From RGIG8748 sp045578205 (GTDB lineage Bacteria > Bacillota > Clostridia > UMGS1810): DNA of 33,838 nt. Below are positions 25,075 through 33,047 of this stretch, in pieces; positions within the stretch are counted from its first letter, which is position 1, and every line of letters begins with the position of its first letter. The DNA is taken from the NCBI GenBank assembly GCA_045578205.1, contig JAZNJU010000040.1:1-33838 (forward strand), read 5' to 3'. The notes below the pieces were generated by a model. The model saw only the letters and a program-made list of their open reading frames with translations. It did no database searches and had not been told where the DNA came from. A program made the position numbers and the translations under genes.

Positions 25075-25347
25075 TTATTCCGACATTTCATTGGTATATC
25101 TCATAATGGAATATCTCACTTCTTTGTTGGTAAGTTTGCCAAGAGTCTGAAGTTTATTTACTATAAATTCATCTTTTTGACCTGTAAGACTTACATGCTT
25201 TATTTTCTTCTTTTTGGGTGAAGAAACTTTTCTCGTCTTACCGTTACACAAGTAAAGATAGTTGTCTTCCGAAGATATTACAATGAAACACTCGCCAGCA
25301 TCTCTTCCTTTGGATGCGTAAACAAATTCACCTTGATGAATATCCAT
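25075..25347 (-). CDS. KOW-domain RNA-binding protein (L14e-like)
   Basis: 90 residues. Residues about 5-40 form a KOW/SH3-like barrel (GEFVYASKGRDAGECFIVI), the rest is basic with KKKKIKH at 56-62. A gene of this type sits between map and infA in many Clostridia. It probably binds rRNA or associates with the ribosome, but its exact role is not established. It starts only 4 bp after the map stop, so it belongs to the same transcript. Confidence 0.85.
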   Translation of the reverse strand: MDIHQGEFVYASKGRDAGECFIVISSEDNYLYLCNGKTRKVSSPKKKKIKHVSLTGQKDEFIVNKLQTLGKLTNKEVRYSIMRYTNEMSE

Positions 25348-25351
25348 TTTA

Positions 25352-26113
25352 TTAAATTACCTCATCATCATAATCTGTCAGAAGTACAGGTTCGGAATCA
25401 GTAATAAGGATTGTGTTTTCGTAATGTGCCGAAAGCGACTTATCCAGAGTTGTTACAGTCCAGTTATCGCTTAAGGTGGTTGTGTGATAGGCACCGTATG
25501 TTACCATAGGTTCAACGGCTATCGTCATACCCTTCACAAGTCTTATGCCGCGACCCGCTGTTCCGTGGTTAGGAATCTCGGGGTCCTCGTGCATACTTTT
25601 ACCTATTCCGTGACCGCAATATTTTCTGACAATTCCAAATCCGTTATCTTCTACCAGTTTCTGTATGGCAGATTGAACTGAGCCCAATCTTTCGCCGTGG
25701 CGAGCGTATTTAAGCCCTTCAAAGAAACTTTGCTTTGTTATGGCTATAAGTCTTTTTGCCTCAGGACTTATGTTTCCGACAGCAAATGTCCTTGCGGCAT
25801 CGCCGTGGTATCCGTCCTTGACGGCGCCGACATCAATACTTATGATGTCTCCGTCTTTTAAGATTCTGTCGGATGGTATCCCGTGTATAACCACTTCGTT
25901 TACAGAAGCGCATATACTCGCGGGATATCCGTTGTAGCCCAGAAAAGACGGTTTTGCACCTTGACTTAAGATACATTCCTTTGCAATTTTGTCCAATTCT
26001 CTTGTGGAGATTCCGGGATTTATGTGTTTTTCAATCTCCTTTAAGGTATTGTACACAATCCTCCCGGACACTTTCATTTTTGCAATTTCAGTTGACGATT
26101 TAATGTATATCAT
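25352..26113 (-). CDS. map: Type I methionine aminopeptidase
   Basis: 253 residues from the ATG at 26113, 8 nt after GGAGG; an in-frame TTG at 26128 lies at the SD itself and was rejected. Pita-bread fold peptidase M24 with the five metal ligands visible: Asp94 (IDVG), Asp105 (HGD), His168 (GHG), Glu201 (VEPM) and Glu232 (HYEN). His77 (VIHG) is the substrate-binding histidine. Removes the initiator Met from nascent proteins. It follows adk closely, the standard secY-adk-map arrangement. Confidence 0.97.
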   Translation of the reverse strand: MIYIKSSTEIAKMKVSGRIVYNTLKEIEKHINPGISTRELDKIAKECILSQGAKPSFLGYNGYPASICASVNEVVIHGIPSDRILKDGDIISIDVGAVKDGYHGDAARTFAVGNISPEAKRLIAITKQSFFEGLKYARHGERLGSVQSAIQKLVEDNGFGIVRKYCGHGIGKSMHEDPEIPNHGTAGRGIRLVKGMTIAVEPMVTYGAYHTTTLSDNWTVTTLDKSLSAHYENTILITDSEPVLLTDYDDEVI

Positions 26114-26130
26114 TGTGTCGTCCTCCAAGA

Positions 26131-26766
26131 TTACAGCGCCCCTAAGGCTGCAAACACCTTTTCTGATGTATCTTCAATTGTGTCTGCTGTTTCAATCTTT
26201 TTAAGGATTCCCTCTCCCTCAAAATACTCTTTTAAAGGAGCAGTCTTTTCGTGGTAAACTTTAAGACGGGAAAGGATGGTCTCGGGGTTATCGTCATCTC
26301 TCATTACGAGGGCTGATCCGCATTCATCACAAATGCCTTCCTTTTTGGGAGGATGAGCGCTTATGTGATAGGGCGCTCTGCAGTGTGAACATTCACGTCT
26401 GCCGGAGAGCCTGTTTACAATAACTTCATCGGAAACCTCAAGAGACAACGCGATATCTATTTCGATGCCGTTTTCCTTCATGGCCTTTGCCTGATTAAGA
26501 GTTCTTGGAAAACCGTCCAGAATGAAACCGTTTTTACAATCGTCATTTTTCACTCTTTCGGTTACAAGTCCTATTACCATATCGTCGGGAAGGAGGTCGC
26601 CGCGGTCAATATAGGCTTTCGCCTTTTTGCCAAATTCAGTTCCTTCCTCAATGGCCTCACGGATTATTGCACCTGTAGATATTGCCGGTATGTTGTATTT
26701 TTCACTTATTATTCTGGCCTGAGTGCCTTTTCCGGCGCCCGGGGCACCCAACACGATGAGTTTCAT
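26131..26766 (-). CDS. adk: Adenylate kinase, zinc-binding LID
   Basis: 211 residues. P-loop GAPGAGKGT (7-15), nucleoside-binding DGFPRT (84-89), and a LID with four Cys (126, 129, 146, 149), the structural zinc type common in Firmicutes. Interconverts AMP plus ATP and two ADP in the cytoplasm. 17 bp after secY. The C-terminal arginine region SRLKVYHEKT is intact, so it should be active. Confidence 0.98.
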   Translation of the reverse strand: MKLIVLGAPGAGKGTQARIISEKYNIPAISTGAIIREAIEEGTEFGKKAKAYIDRGDLLPDDMVIGLVTERVKNDDCKNGFILDGFPRTLNQAKAMKENGIEIDIALSLEVSDEVIVNRLSGRRECSHCRAPYHISAHPPKKEGICDECGSALVMRDDDNPETILSRLKVYHEKTAPLKEYFEGEGILKKIETADTIEDTSEKVFAALGAL

Positions 26767-26783
26767 ATGAGTCCACCTATTTC

Positions 26784-28064
26784 TTATTCCAAAAATCCTT
26801 TATAATGACGCATGAGCATCTGGGATTCAATCTGTTTTGTTGTCTCTAATGCAACACCTACTACGATGAGGAGGGAAGATCCGCCGATTGCATAGAAATT
26901 GTAGTTGATTGCCACAGAAAGAATCATAGGCAATACTGCAATTATACCGAGGAAGAGCGCACCTGTTAAGGTGATTCTTGTGAGTACTTTGCTGATGTAA
27001 TCACTTGTGGGTCTTCCGGGTCTTATGCCGGGTACGAATCCGCCGTTTCTCTTCATGTTGTTAGCAATTTCAATAGGATTGAACTGTATTGCTGTGTAGA
27101 AGTATGTGAAGAATACTATAAGCAGGAAGTAAAGAAGCATATAGAGCCAGGATGTTCCTGTGAACAGTGCCCAGAATTTACCCCAGAACTTTGTTACATC
27201 GGGAGTGTAGTTCATAAATCCCATGATTGTTGCGGGGAAACTCAATATACTCATGGCAAAGATTATCGGAATAACACCAGCCATTGCTACTTTAATCGGA
27301 ATATGTGTACTCTGACCGCCGTACATCTTTCTTCCAACCATTCTCTTTGCATACTGAACAGGAATTCTTCTTTCTGCGTTGTCCATAAATACAACAAATG
27401 TTACCATTAAGAGGGATATTACCACTATTGCCAATATACCCCAGATGTCGAGTGCTTCGGCGGTAAAGTTTGCTGCTATCTGACCTATCATGGAAGGTAT
27501 TCCTGAAACGATACCTGCAAAAATTATAATAGAGATACCGTTACCAACACCCTTTTCGGTAATCTGTTCACCAAGCCACATAAGAAATGCGGTACCTGCT
27601 GTGAATGTGAGCACTATTGTGAAATATGCCCAAACCGCGGGTTTGATAATAACATAACTCTGAAGTGCAAAGTAAAGTCCTGTTGCCTGGATAAAGGCGA
27701 GGATTACTGTGCCGAAACGAGTCCACTTTGCAATAACTTTTCTTCCTTCTTCGCCCTCTTTGGAAAGTCTTTCCAGAGCAGGGATAGCAACAGTAAGAAG
27801 TTGCATTATAATGGAAGAGTTAACATATGGTGTAATACTCATTGCAAATATTGTTGCATTTGCAAAAGCACCACCGGAGAAAGCATCAAGCATGGAGAAA
27901 AGGTTGTTGCCGGTGTCTCCCAATAAACTTGCAAGTGCGCCCTCTCTGAGACCGGGAACCGGAATAAAGGAACCAAGTCTGAATATAAAAATCATAAGCA
28001 AGGTGTAAAGCATTTTGTGTCTTAAGTCCGGGATTGCCCAGGCATTTCTAAGAGTTTTAAACAC
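26784..28064 (-). CDS. secY: Protein translocase subunit SecY
   Basis: 426 residues, ten membrane segments expected from the hydrophobic pattern. Opens MFKTLRNAWAIPDLRHKMLYTL and contains the plug/pore segment after FIPVPG and the cytosolic loop AERRIPVQYAKR (230-245 region) that binds SecA and ribosomes. Start is GTG at 28064; its SD (AGAGGTGAT) lies in the last codons of rplO, whose stop is one base away. Forms the SecYEG channel, needed for the very large secreted proteins encoded further left. Confidence 0.98.
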   Translation of the reverse strand: MFKTLRNAWAIPDLRHKMLYTLLMIFIFRLGSFIPVPGLREGALASLLGDTGNNLFSMLDAFSGGAFANATIFAMSITPYVNSSIIMQLLTVAIPALERLSKEGEEGRKVIAKWTRFGTVILAFIQATGLYFALQSYVIIKPAVWAYFTIVLTFTAGTAFLMWLGEQITEKGVGNGISIIIFAGIVSGIPSMIGQIAANFTAEALDIWGILAIVVISLLMVTFVVFMDNAERRIPVQYAKRMVGRKMYGGQSTHIPIKVAMAGVIPIIFAMSILSFPATIMGFMNYTPDVTKFWGKFWALFTGTSWLYMLLYFLLIVFFTYFYTAIQFNPIEIANNMKRNGGFVPGIRPGRPTSDYISKVLTRITLTGALFLGIIAVLPMILSVAINYNFYAIGGSSLLIVVGVALETTKQIESQMLMRHYKGFLE

Positions 28065-28065
28065 T

Positions 28066-28506
28066 TTACATCACCTCTGCCTTTCCACCTGCTGCTTCTA
28101 TCTTAGATGCTGCAGTTGCTGTAAACTTTGCTGCTTTAACGGTAACTTTCTTGGAAATTTCTCCATTACCGAGAACCTTTACACCATCAAGTGCTTTGGA
28201 GATAATTCCTGCTTCGATAAGAGCATTTGCGTCTACAACTGCACCATCTTCAAATTTGTTCAAATCAGAAACCTTAACCTCTGCATAGGTTTTAGCAAAA
28301 ATGTTTGTAAAACCGCGCTTGGGAAGTCTTCTGTATATAGGCATCTGTCCGCCTTCAAAACCGATTCTTACACCGCCGCCGCTTCTTGCGTTCTGACCCT
28401 TGTGTCCGCGGCCTGCTGTCTTGCCGTTACCTGAACCGTGACCTCTGCCCTTTCTTTTTGAATCCGTAGTGGAACCTTTTGCGGGAGTGAGTTCAAATAA
28501 TTTCAT
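28066..28506 (-). CDS. rplO: 50S ribosomal protein L15
   Basis: 146 residues. The basic, glycine-rich N-terminus (KRKGRGHGSGNGKTAGRGHKG) threads into 23S rRNA and the C-terminal globular part is the L15/L18e fold. Normal length. 21 bp after rpmD. Its final codons contain the ribosome binding site of secY, so secY translation is probably coupled to it. Confidence 0.97.
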   Translation of the reverse strand: MKLFELTPAKGSTTDSKRKGRGHGSGNGKTAGRGHKGQNARSGGGVRIGFEGGQMPIYRRLPKRGFTNIFAKTYAEVKVSDLNKFEDGAVVDANALIEAGIISKALDGVKVLGNGEISKKVTVKAAKFTATAASKIEAAGGKAEVM

Positions 28507-28527
28507 CTAAGGCACCTCCTTTAAGAT

Positions 28528-28707
28528 TTATATTTCTTCTACACTGACTAAGTGGCAAACCTTTGCTACCATACCCTTAATCGCAGGTGTAGCCTCGTGG
28601 ATTTTTTCATCTCTGATTTTCTTTAAACCAAGAGCCTTAACTGTTGCAATCTGGTCCTTTTTGGAGCCGATTGTGCTCTTTGTTAAAGTAACTTTTATTT
28701 TAGCCAT
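28528..28707 (-). CDS. rpmD: 50S ribosomal protein L30
   Basis: 59 residues: MAKIKVTLTKSTIGSKKDQI opening, then the conserved TVKALGLKKI segment (22-31). Found by reading the rpsE-rplO gap directly. Ends with VCHLVSVEEI, as usual for L30. A small ferredoxin-like fold protein of the large subunit, in its standard place in the spc operon. Confidence 0.97.
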   Translation of the reverse strand: MAKIKVTLTKSTIGSKKDQIATVKALGLKKIRDEKIHEATPAIKGMVAKVCHLVSVEEI

Positions 28708-28732
28708 CGCTATTTCCTCCTAATTTACTGAA

Positions 28733-29233
28733 TTAACCGAGAAGTTCTTCAACGGACTTTCCGCGAAGTGCTGCAACTTCCTCAGCAACCTTGAGGCTCT
28801 TTAAGCCTTCGATTGTTGCGTTAACAATGTTGTTAGGAGTATTGGAACGAAGAGACTTTGCTCTTACGTTGCGGATACCTGCAAGTTCTAAAACCGCTCT
28901 CACACCGCCGCCTGCGATAACACCGGTACCTTCGCCGGCAGGCTTTAAGAGTACCTTTCCTGCGCCGAATTCGCCGATTGTTTCGTGAGCAATAGTTGTT
29001 CCTACTCTGGGAACTGCTATCATATTCTTCTTCGCACTGTCAATGGCCTTTCTTACTGCGTCAGGAATTTCGGCAGCCTTACCTGTGCCTGCACCTACAT
29101 GACCGTCTTCATCGCCAACTACGACAAGAACACTAAATCTGAAGGTTCTACCGCCCTTTACAACCTTAGCAACACGATTGATGTTAACTATCTTTTCTTT
29201 TAAATCTAATTCGTCTGCATTAAATTTTACCAT
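28733..29233 (-). CDS. rpsE: 30S ribosomal protein S5
   Basis: 166 residues. The N-terminal double-stranded RNA-binding-like domain has NINRVAKVVKGGRTFRFSVL. The C-terminal domain shows HVGAGTGKAAEIPDAVRKA and the loop EFGAGKVLLKPAGEGTGVIAG split over two strands. Sits near the mRNA entry with S3 and S4 and affects fidelity. 19 bp after rplR. Length and motifs are ordinary. Confidence 0.98.
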   Translation of the reverse strand: MVKFNADELDLKEKIVNINRVAKVVKGGRTFRFSVLVVVGDEDGHVGAGTGKAAEIPDAVRKAIDSAKKNMIAVPRVGTTIAHETIGEFGAGKVLLKPAGEGTGVIAGGGVRAVLELAGIRNVRAKSLRSNTPNNIVNATIEGLKSLKVAEEVAALRGKSVEELLG

Positions 29234-29252
29234 AAAAGCATATACCTCCTTA

Positions 29253-29621
29253 TTAGAATTCTAAGCCGCCTTCTCTGGCGCCTTCTGCGAGTTCTGCAAC
29301 TCTTCCGTGGTAAACATAACCGCCTCTGTCAAACACTACTGCCTTTATGCCGGCATCAAGTGCTCTCTTAGCCACAAGAAGACCTACCTCTTTAGCCGCT
29401 TCTTTGTTTCCGCCGTAGGAAACCTTTTCTTTGATTTCCTTATCCAGGGAAGATGCGCTGACAAGTGTCTTTCCTGCTACATCGTCTATAACCTGAGCAT
29501 AGATATTGCTAAGACTTCTGTAAACGTTTAATCTGGGACGATTAGGAGTACCGGAAATATTTTTTCTGACTCTTAAGTGTCTTTTTATTCTCTGTGCATT
29601 GCTGCTTTTCTTACTAATCAT
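29253..29621 (-). CDS. rplR: 50S ribosomal protein L18
   Basis: 122 residues. Basic N-terminus (AQRIKRHLRVRKNISGT), RPRLNVYRSLSNIYAQVIDD core, and the C-terminal FDRGGYVYHGRVAELAEGAREGGL split by a turn. Binds 5S rRNA with L5 in the central protuberance. 22 bp after rplF. Confidence 0.98.
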   Translation of the reverse strand: MISKKSSNAQRIKRHLRVRKNISGTPNRPRLNVYRSLSNIYAQVIDDVAGKTLVSASSLDKEIKEKVSYGGNKEAAKEVGLLVAKRALDAGIKAVVFDRGGYVYHGRVAELAEGAREGGLEF

Positions 29622-29643
29622 TATCGTTTACTCCTTTCTTATC

Positions 29644-30189
29644 TTACTTTTTAGCGCCGGTTTTACCTTCTTTTCTTCTGATAACTTCATCAGCGTACTT
29701 AATACCCTTGCCCTTATAAGGTGCAGGCAGTCTCTTTTCCCTTACAACAGCAGCAATCTGTCCTACGATCTGCTTGTCGATACCCTTTACAATAATTGTG
29801 TTGGGATCGGGAACTTCAAAAGTATAACCGTCGCCATCTTCCATTTCTACAGGATGGGAGTAACCCAATGTAAGAACGAGTTTATTGCCCTGCTTCTGGC
29901 ATCTGTAACCGACACCGTTTATCTGCAAGGTTTTAGCGTAACCTTCTGTTACACCTACAACCATGTTGTTTAAAAGTGTTCTTGTAAGACCGTGAAGTGA
30001 TCTGTTTTCTTTCTTGTCATCCGGTCTTTCTACGATAATAACGCCCTCTTCCTGCTTTATTATCATATCCTTGTGAAGTGTTCTTGCCAAAGTACCCTTG
30101 GGGCCTTTAACGGAAACTTCGTTGTTTGCACCTATTTTAACTTCAACACCCTGGGGTATTGTGATAGGCATTCTACCAATACGTGACAA
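29644..30189 (-). CDS. rplF: 50S ribosomal protein L6
   Basis: 181 residues starting MSRIGRMPITIPQGV from a TTG codon at 30189. GGGAGG lies 7-9 nt upstream and no ATG is near, so the TTG is real. Two L6 repeats with KGPKGTLARTLH and the C-terminal PEPYKGKG-type block (here PAPYKGKGIKYADE). Lies near the factor-binding centre. Ends with a short Lys-rich tail. Confidence 0.97.
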   Translation of the reverse strand: MSRIGRMPITIPQGVEVKIGANNEVSVKGPKGTLARTLHKDMIIKQEEGVIIVERPDDKKENRSLHGLTRTLLNNMVVGVTEGYAKTLQINGVGYRCQKQGNKLVLTLGYSHPVEMEDGDGYTFEVPDPNTIIVKGIDKQIVGQIAAVVREKRLPAPYKGKGIKYADEVIRRKEGKTGAKK

Positions 30190-30209
30190 TTATTTCACCT
30201 CCCTAAATC

Positions 30210-30608
30210 TTACCAGATAAATGCAAGAACTTCGCCGCCAACATTCAACTTTCTTGCTTCCTTGTCGGTCATAATGCCCTTGGAAGTAGAAATGATGGCA
30301 ATACCGAGACCTCTCAGAACTCTGGGAAGTTCGTCTTTGCTTGCATATACTCTGAGACCCGGCTTAGATACTCTCTTTAAACCGGTGATAACCTTTTGTT
30401 TGTTTGCTGCATACTTAAGGGTAATCTTTATAACACCCTGCAGACCGTCGTCTATAACTTCATAACCGTTAATGTAGCCTTCTTCACTTAAGATTCTTGC
30501 AATTTCAATCTTGAGTTTGGAAGCGGGTACATTTACAGATTCGTGCTTTGAAGAATTTGCGTTTCTGATACGTGTAAGCATATCAGCGATAGGATCTGTA
30601 ATTTGCAT
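30210..30608 (-). CDS. rpsH: 30S ribosomal protein S8
   Basis: 132 residues: QITDPIADMLTRIRNANSS opening and C-terminal ISTSKGIMTDKEARKLNVGG with the final EVLAFIW. Binds the central domain of 16S rRNA and, in enterobacteria, is the repressor of the spc operon by binding near rplE mRNA. No such site was sought in detail here. 30 bp separate it from S14. Confidence 0.98.
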   Translation of the reverse strand: MQITDPIADMLTRIRNANSSKHESVNVPASKLKIEIARILSEEGYINGYEVIDDGLQGVIKITLKYAANKQKVITGLKRVSKPGLRVYASKDELPRVLRGLGIAIISTSKGIMTDKEARKLNVGGEVLAFIW

Positions 30609-30638
30609 GATGCTACCTCCTTTTTATCTTAATTAATC

Positions 30639-30824
30639 TTACCAACTTGCCTTCTTGACACCGGGAATCTGACCTTTGTAAGCAAGTTCTCTGAAGCAGA
30701 TACGGCAGATGCCGAACTTTCTTAATACCGAATGAGGTCTTCCGCAGATATTACATCTGGTGTATTCACGGGTCTTATATTTCTGCACTTTTTGCTGCTT
30801 AACTTTCATAGAAGTTTTTGCCAT
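30639..30824 (-). CDS. rpsZ: 30S ribosomal protein S14, zinc type (type Z)
   Basis: 61 residues, the short zinc form rather than the about 90-100-residue Cys-free form. Cys24, Cys27, Cys40 and Cys43 (CNIC and CRIC) coordinate zinc. C-terminal FRELAYKGQIPGVKKASW is the standard end. Assembles late into the 30S head. Located in the spc operon between L5 and S8, its normal position in Firmicutes; many genomes call it rpsN. Confidence 0.97.
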   Translation of the reverse strand: MAKTSMKVKQQKVQKYKTREYTRCNICGRPHSVLRKFGICRICFRELAYKGQIPGVKKASW

Positions 30825-30839
30825 TTATATTTCCCCCTC

Positions 30840-31382
30840 TCAAGCCTTTGTGAAGGGAGCACCCATAAGAGAAAGGAGTTCCCTTGCTTCTTCGTCGGTA
30901 TTTGCGGTTGTAACAAAGATTATGTCCATACCTCTTACCTTGTCGATCTTATCGTAATCGATTTCGGGGAATATAAGTTGTTCCTTAATACCTAAAGCAT
31001 AGTTTCCTCTGCCGTCGAAAGCATTGGGGTTAATGCCTCTGAAATCTCTTACTCTGGGGAGTGCAATGTTGAATAATCTGTCTAAAAATTCATACATCTT
31101 GTCGCTGCGAAGTGTAACCTTGCAACCTAAGTTCATGCCTTCTCTGATTTTGAAGTTAGCAACGGACTTCTTTGCCTTAGTGATTACAGGCTGCTGACCT
31201 GTGATTAAAGCGAGGTCTGCCACTGCGGACTCGAGTGCTTTAGCATTGTCTTTTGCTTCGCCTACGCCGATGTTTACTACGATTTTATCAAGTTTTGGAA
31301 TTTGCATAGGGCTCTTGTAACCGTACTTTTCCATAAGAGCCTTTTTAACTTCCTGTTCGTATTTCGCTCTCATAACTGTCAT
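30840..31382 (-). CDS. rplE: 50S ribosomal protein L5
   Basis: 180 residues, with MEKYGYKSPMQIPKL near the start and the conserved LRSDKMYEFLDRL and GINPNAFDGRGNYALGIKEQ blocks. Start ATG at 31382 is about 10 nt after GGAGG; an alternative ATG three codons later is possible. Binds 5S rRNA and contacts P-site tRNA. 15 bp before S14. Confidence 0.98.
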   Translation of the reverse strand: MTVMRAKYEQEVKKALMEKYGYKSPMQIPKLDKIVVNIGVGEAKDNAKALESAVADLALITGQQPVITKAKKSVANFKIREGMNLGCKVTLRSDKMYEFLDRLFNIALPRVRDFRGINPNAFDGRGNYALGIKEQLIFPEIDYDKIDKVRGMDIIFVTTANTDEEARELLSLMGAPFTKA

Positions 31383-31403
31383 GTGCGAAAATCCTCCTCT
31401 CTA

Positions 31404-31730
31404 TTAGTCATCTAAAACTTCCATGCAGTTTTTACACATTCTGGATTTTGTGCCGTCTGCCAAAATCTTGTAACCGATTCTGGTGGGCTTGCCGCACTTT
31501 TCACAGATGTGCATTACCTTGCATGCATATATAGGAGACTCCTGCTTAACGATACCGCCTGTTTCTCCGGCTCTTCTTGCTTTTGTGTGCTTTGTTGCTA
31601 CGTTTACACCTTCAACAAGAACTGTTCTCTTGCTTGCAGAAACGGACAATACTTTACCTTTCTTGCCCTTATCCTTACCGGAAATAACAACTACATTATC
31701 GCCTTTTTTAATATGGATTCTGTTTTTCAT
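31404..31730 (-). CDS. rplX: 50S ribosomal protein L24 with zinc-ribbon-like C-terminus
   Basis: 108 residues. N-terminal KOW domain (IHIKKGDNVVVISGKDKGKKG, split at 5-25) is standard for this assembly initiator. The C-terminal part has CEKC (76-79) and CKNC (99-102), two Cys pairs that most L24 proteins lack. They probably form a zinc ribbon. Such Cys-bearing L24 occurs in some Firmicutes. 21 bp before rplE. Confidence 0.96.
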   Translation of the reverse strand: MKNRIHIKKGDNVVVISGKDKGKKGKVLSVSASKRTVLVEGVNVATKHTKARRAGETGGIVKQESPIYACKVMHICEKCGKPTRIGYKILADGTKSRMCKNCMEVLDD

Positions 31731-31743
31731 ATTCGCAACCTCC

Positions 31744-32112
31744 TTACAGAACTTCAGGTGCCAATGATAAAATCTTCATATAGTCCTTGTCCCTAAGTTC
31801 ACGTGCTATAGGTCCGAATATACGAGTACCCTTGGGGTTTTTATCATCTCTGATTATTACTGCTGCGTTTTCATCGAATTTAATATAGGTTCCGTCGTTT
31901 CTTCTTAATCCGTTTACAGAACGAACGATAACTGCCTTAACAACTTCGCCCTTCTTAACAACACCGCCGGGTGTTGCTTTTTTAACAGAAGCAACAACAA
32001 CATCACCGATATTGGCATATTTTCTTCTGGAGCCGCCGAGCACTCTGATGCACATAAGTTCTTTTGCACCTGTGTTGTCGGCAACCTTTAATAAAGTCTG
32101 CTGTTGAATCAC
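31744..32112 (-). CDS. rplN: 50S ribosomal protein L14
   Basis: 122 residues. MIQQQTLLKVADNTGAKELM opening from a GTG start at 32112, with AAGGAGAG 7 nt upstream. Contains the conserved VIVRSVNGLRRNDGTYIKFD and IFGPIARELRDK. Sits at the subunit interface in bridge B8. 13 bp before rplX. Confidence 0.98.
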   Translation of the reverse strand: MIQQQTLLKVADNTGAKELMCIRVLGGSRRKYANIGDVVVASVKKATPGGVVKKGEVVKAVIVRSVNGLRRNDGTYIKFDENAAVIIRDDKNPKGTRIFGPIARELRDKDYMKILSLAPEVL

Positions 32113-32136
32113 TTACGTTCTCTCCTTCCCGTAAAA

Positions 32137-32391
32137 TTACTGAGCCTTTTCAACAATCTCAACCAATCTCCATCTCTTGTCCTTAGAGAGAGGTCTGGTT
32201 TCCATAACTTTTACTCTGTCGCCGATTTTAGCAACATTTTCTTCATCATGGGCCTTGAGTTTATAAGTTCTTTTAACGATTTTACTGTACAATTTGTGCT
32301 TAACGTTCTCTTTTATGGCAACTACGATAGTCTTTTCCATCTTATCGCTTATTACTGTGCCGATACGAGTTTTTCTGTAATTACGTTCCAT
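32137..32391 (-). CDS. rpsQ: 30S ribosomal protein S17
   Basis: 84 residues, OB-fold. RKTRIGTVISDKMEKTIVVA opening, then YKLKAHDEENVAKIGDRVKV and TRPLSKDKRWRLVEI, all typical. Early 16S rRNA 5'-domain binder. 22 bp after rpmC. Ordinary in all respects. Confidence 0.98.
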   Translation of the reverse strand: MERNYRKTRIGTVISDKMEKTIVVAIKENVKHKLYSKIVKRTYKLKAHDEENVAKIGDRVKVMETRPLSKDKRWRLVEIVEKAQ

Positions 32392-32413
32392 TCTTATAGC
32401 ATCTCCTCTCTAA

Positions 32414-32614
32414 TCAGGCAATCTGATTTAATTCTCTTTCACGAAGGATTGTTTTTACTCTTGCAATTGTTCTCTTAACTTCAGTAATTACTCTGGGATT
32501 GTCGAGTTGGTTTGTTGCGTGCTGAAATCTGAGATTGAAAAGTTCCTTCTTTAAATCTTCCAATTTCTGGTTTAATTCTTCATTTGTGAGATCTTTTATT
32601 TCATTGATTTTCAT
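32414..32614 (-). CDS. rpmC: 50S ribosomal protein L29
   Basis: 66 residues, two long helices with the family block LFNLRFQHATNQLDNPRV. Its ATG overlaps the rplP stop as ATGA (32611-32614), a 4-bp overlap implying coupled translation. Located at the exit tunnel, where it contributes to docking of trigger factor and SRP. Confidence 0.98.
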   Translation of the reverse strand: MKINEIKDLTNEELNQKLEDLKKELFNLRFQHATNQLDNPRVITEVKRTIARVKTILRERELNQIA

Positions 32615-33045
32615 TTAGAATCGCCCTCCATTTCCTGGTCTTCGCGGACAACGATTTTGGTTTTTACCGGGAGTTTGTGAGCAGCAAGTCTTAATGCTTC
32701 TCTTGCAACTTCTTCCGATACACCGCCTACTTCGAACATAACTCTGCCGGGTTTAACTACTGCTACCCAGTACTCGGGTGAACCTTTACCGGAACCCATT
32801 CGAGTTTCTGCAGGCTTTTCAGTTATGGGCTTGTCAGGGAATATCTTTATCCAAACCTGACCGCCTCTTTTTGTATAACGAGTCATTGCTATTCTGGCAG
32901 CCTCTATCTGGTTAGAGGTGATCCAGCAGGGCTCGAGTGCCTGAAGACCAAAATCTCCGTAACTAACCTTGTTACCGCGCATTGCCTGGCCTTTCATACG
33001 GCCTCTCATAACTCTTCTGTATTTAACTCTCTTAGGTAACAACAT
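32611..33045 (-). CDS. rplP: 50S ribosomal protein L16
   Basis: 144 residues. MLLPKRVKYRRVMRGRMKG opening, and RMGSGKGSPEYWVAVVKPGR with the conserved loop that reaches the A site and peptidyl transferase centre. Two bases after the rpsC stop. A few acidic residues (EDQEMEGDSK) extend the C-terminus and overlap the rpmC start. Confidence 0.98.
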   Translation of the reverse strand: MLLPKRVKYRRVMRGRMKGQAMRGNKVSYGDFGLQALEPCWITSNQIEAARIAMTRYTKRGGQVWIKIFPDKPITEKPAETRMGSGKGSPEYWVAVVKPGRVMFEVGGVSEEVAREALRLAAHKLPVKTKIVVREDQEMEGDSK

Positions 33046-33047
33046 GA

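Noticed and set aside
26114..26128. Longer map start at a TTG
   Set aside because: The TTG overlaps the SD for the ATG at 26113, and the extra residues do not match methionine aminopeptidase.
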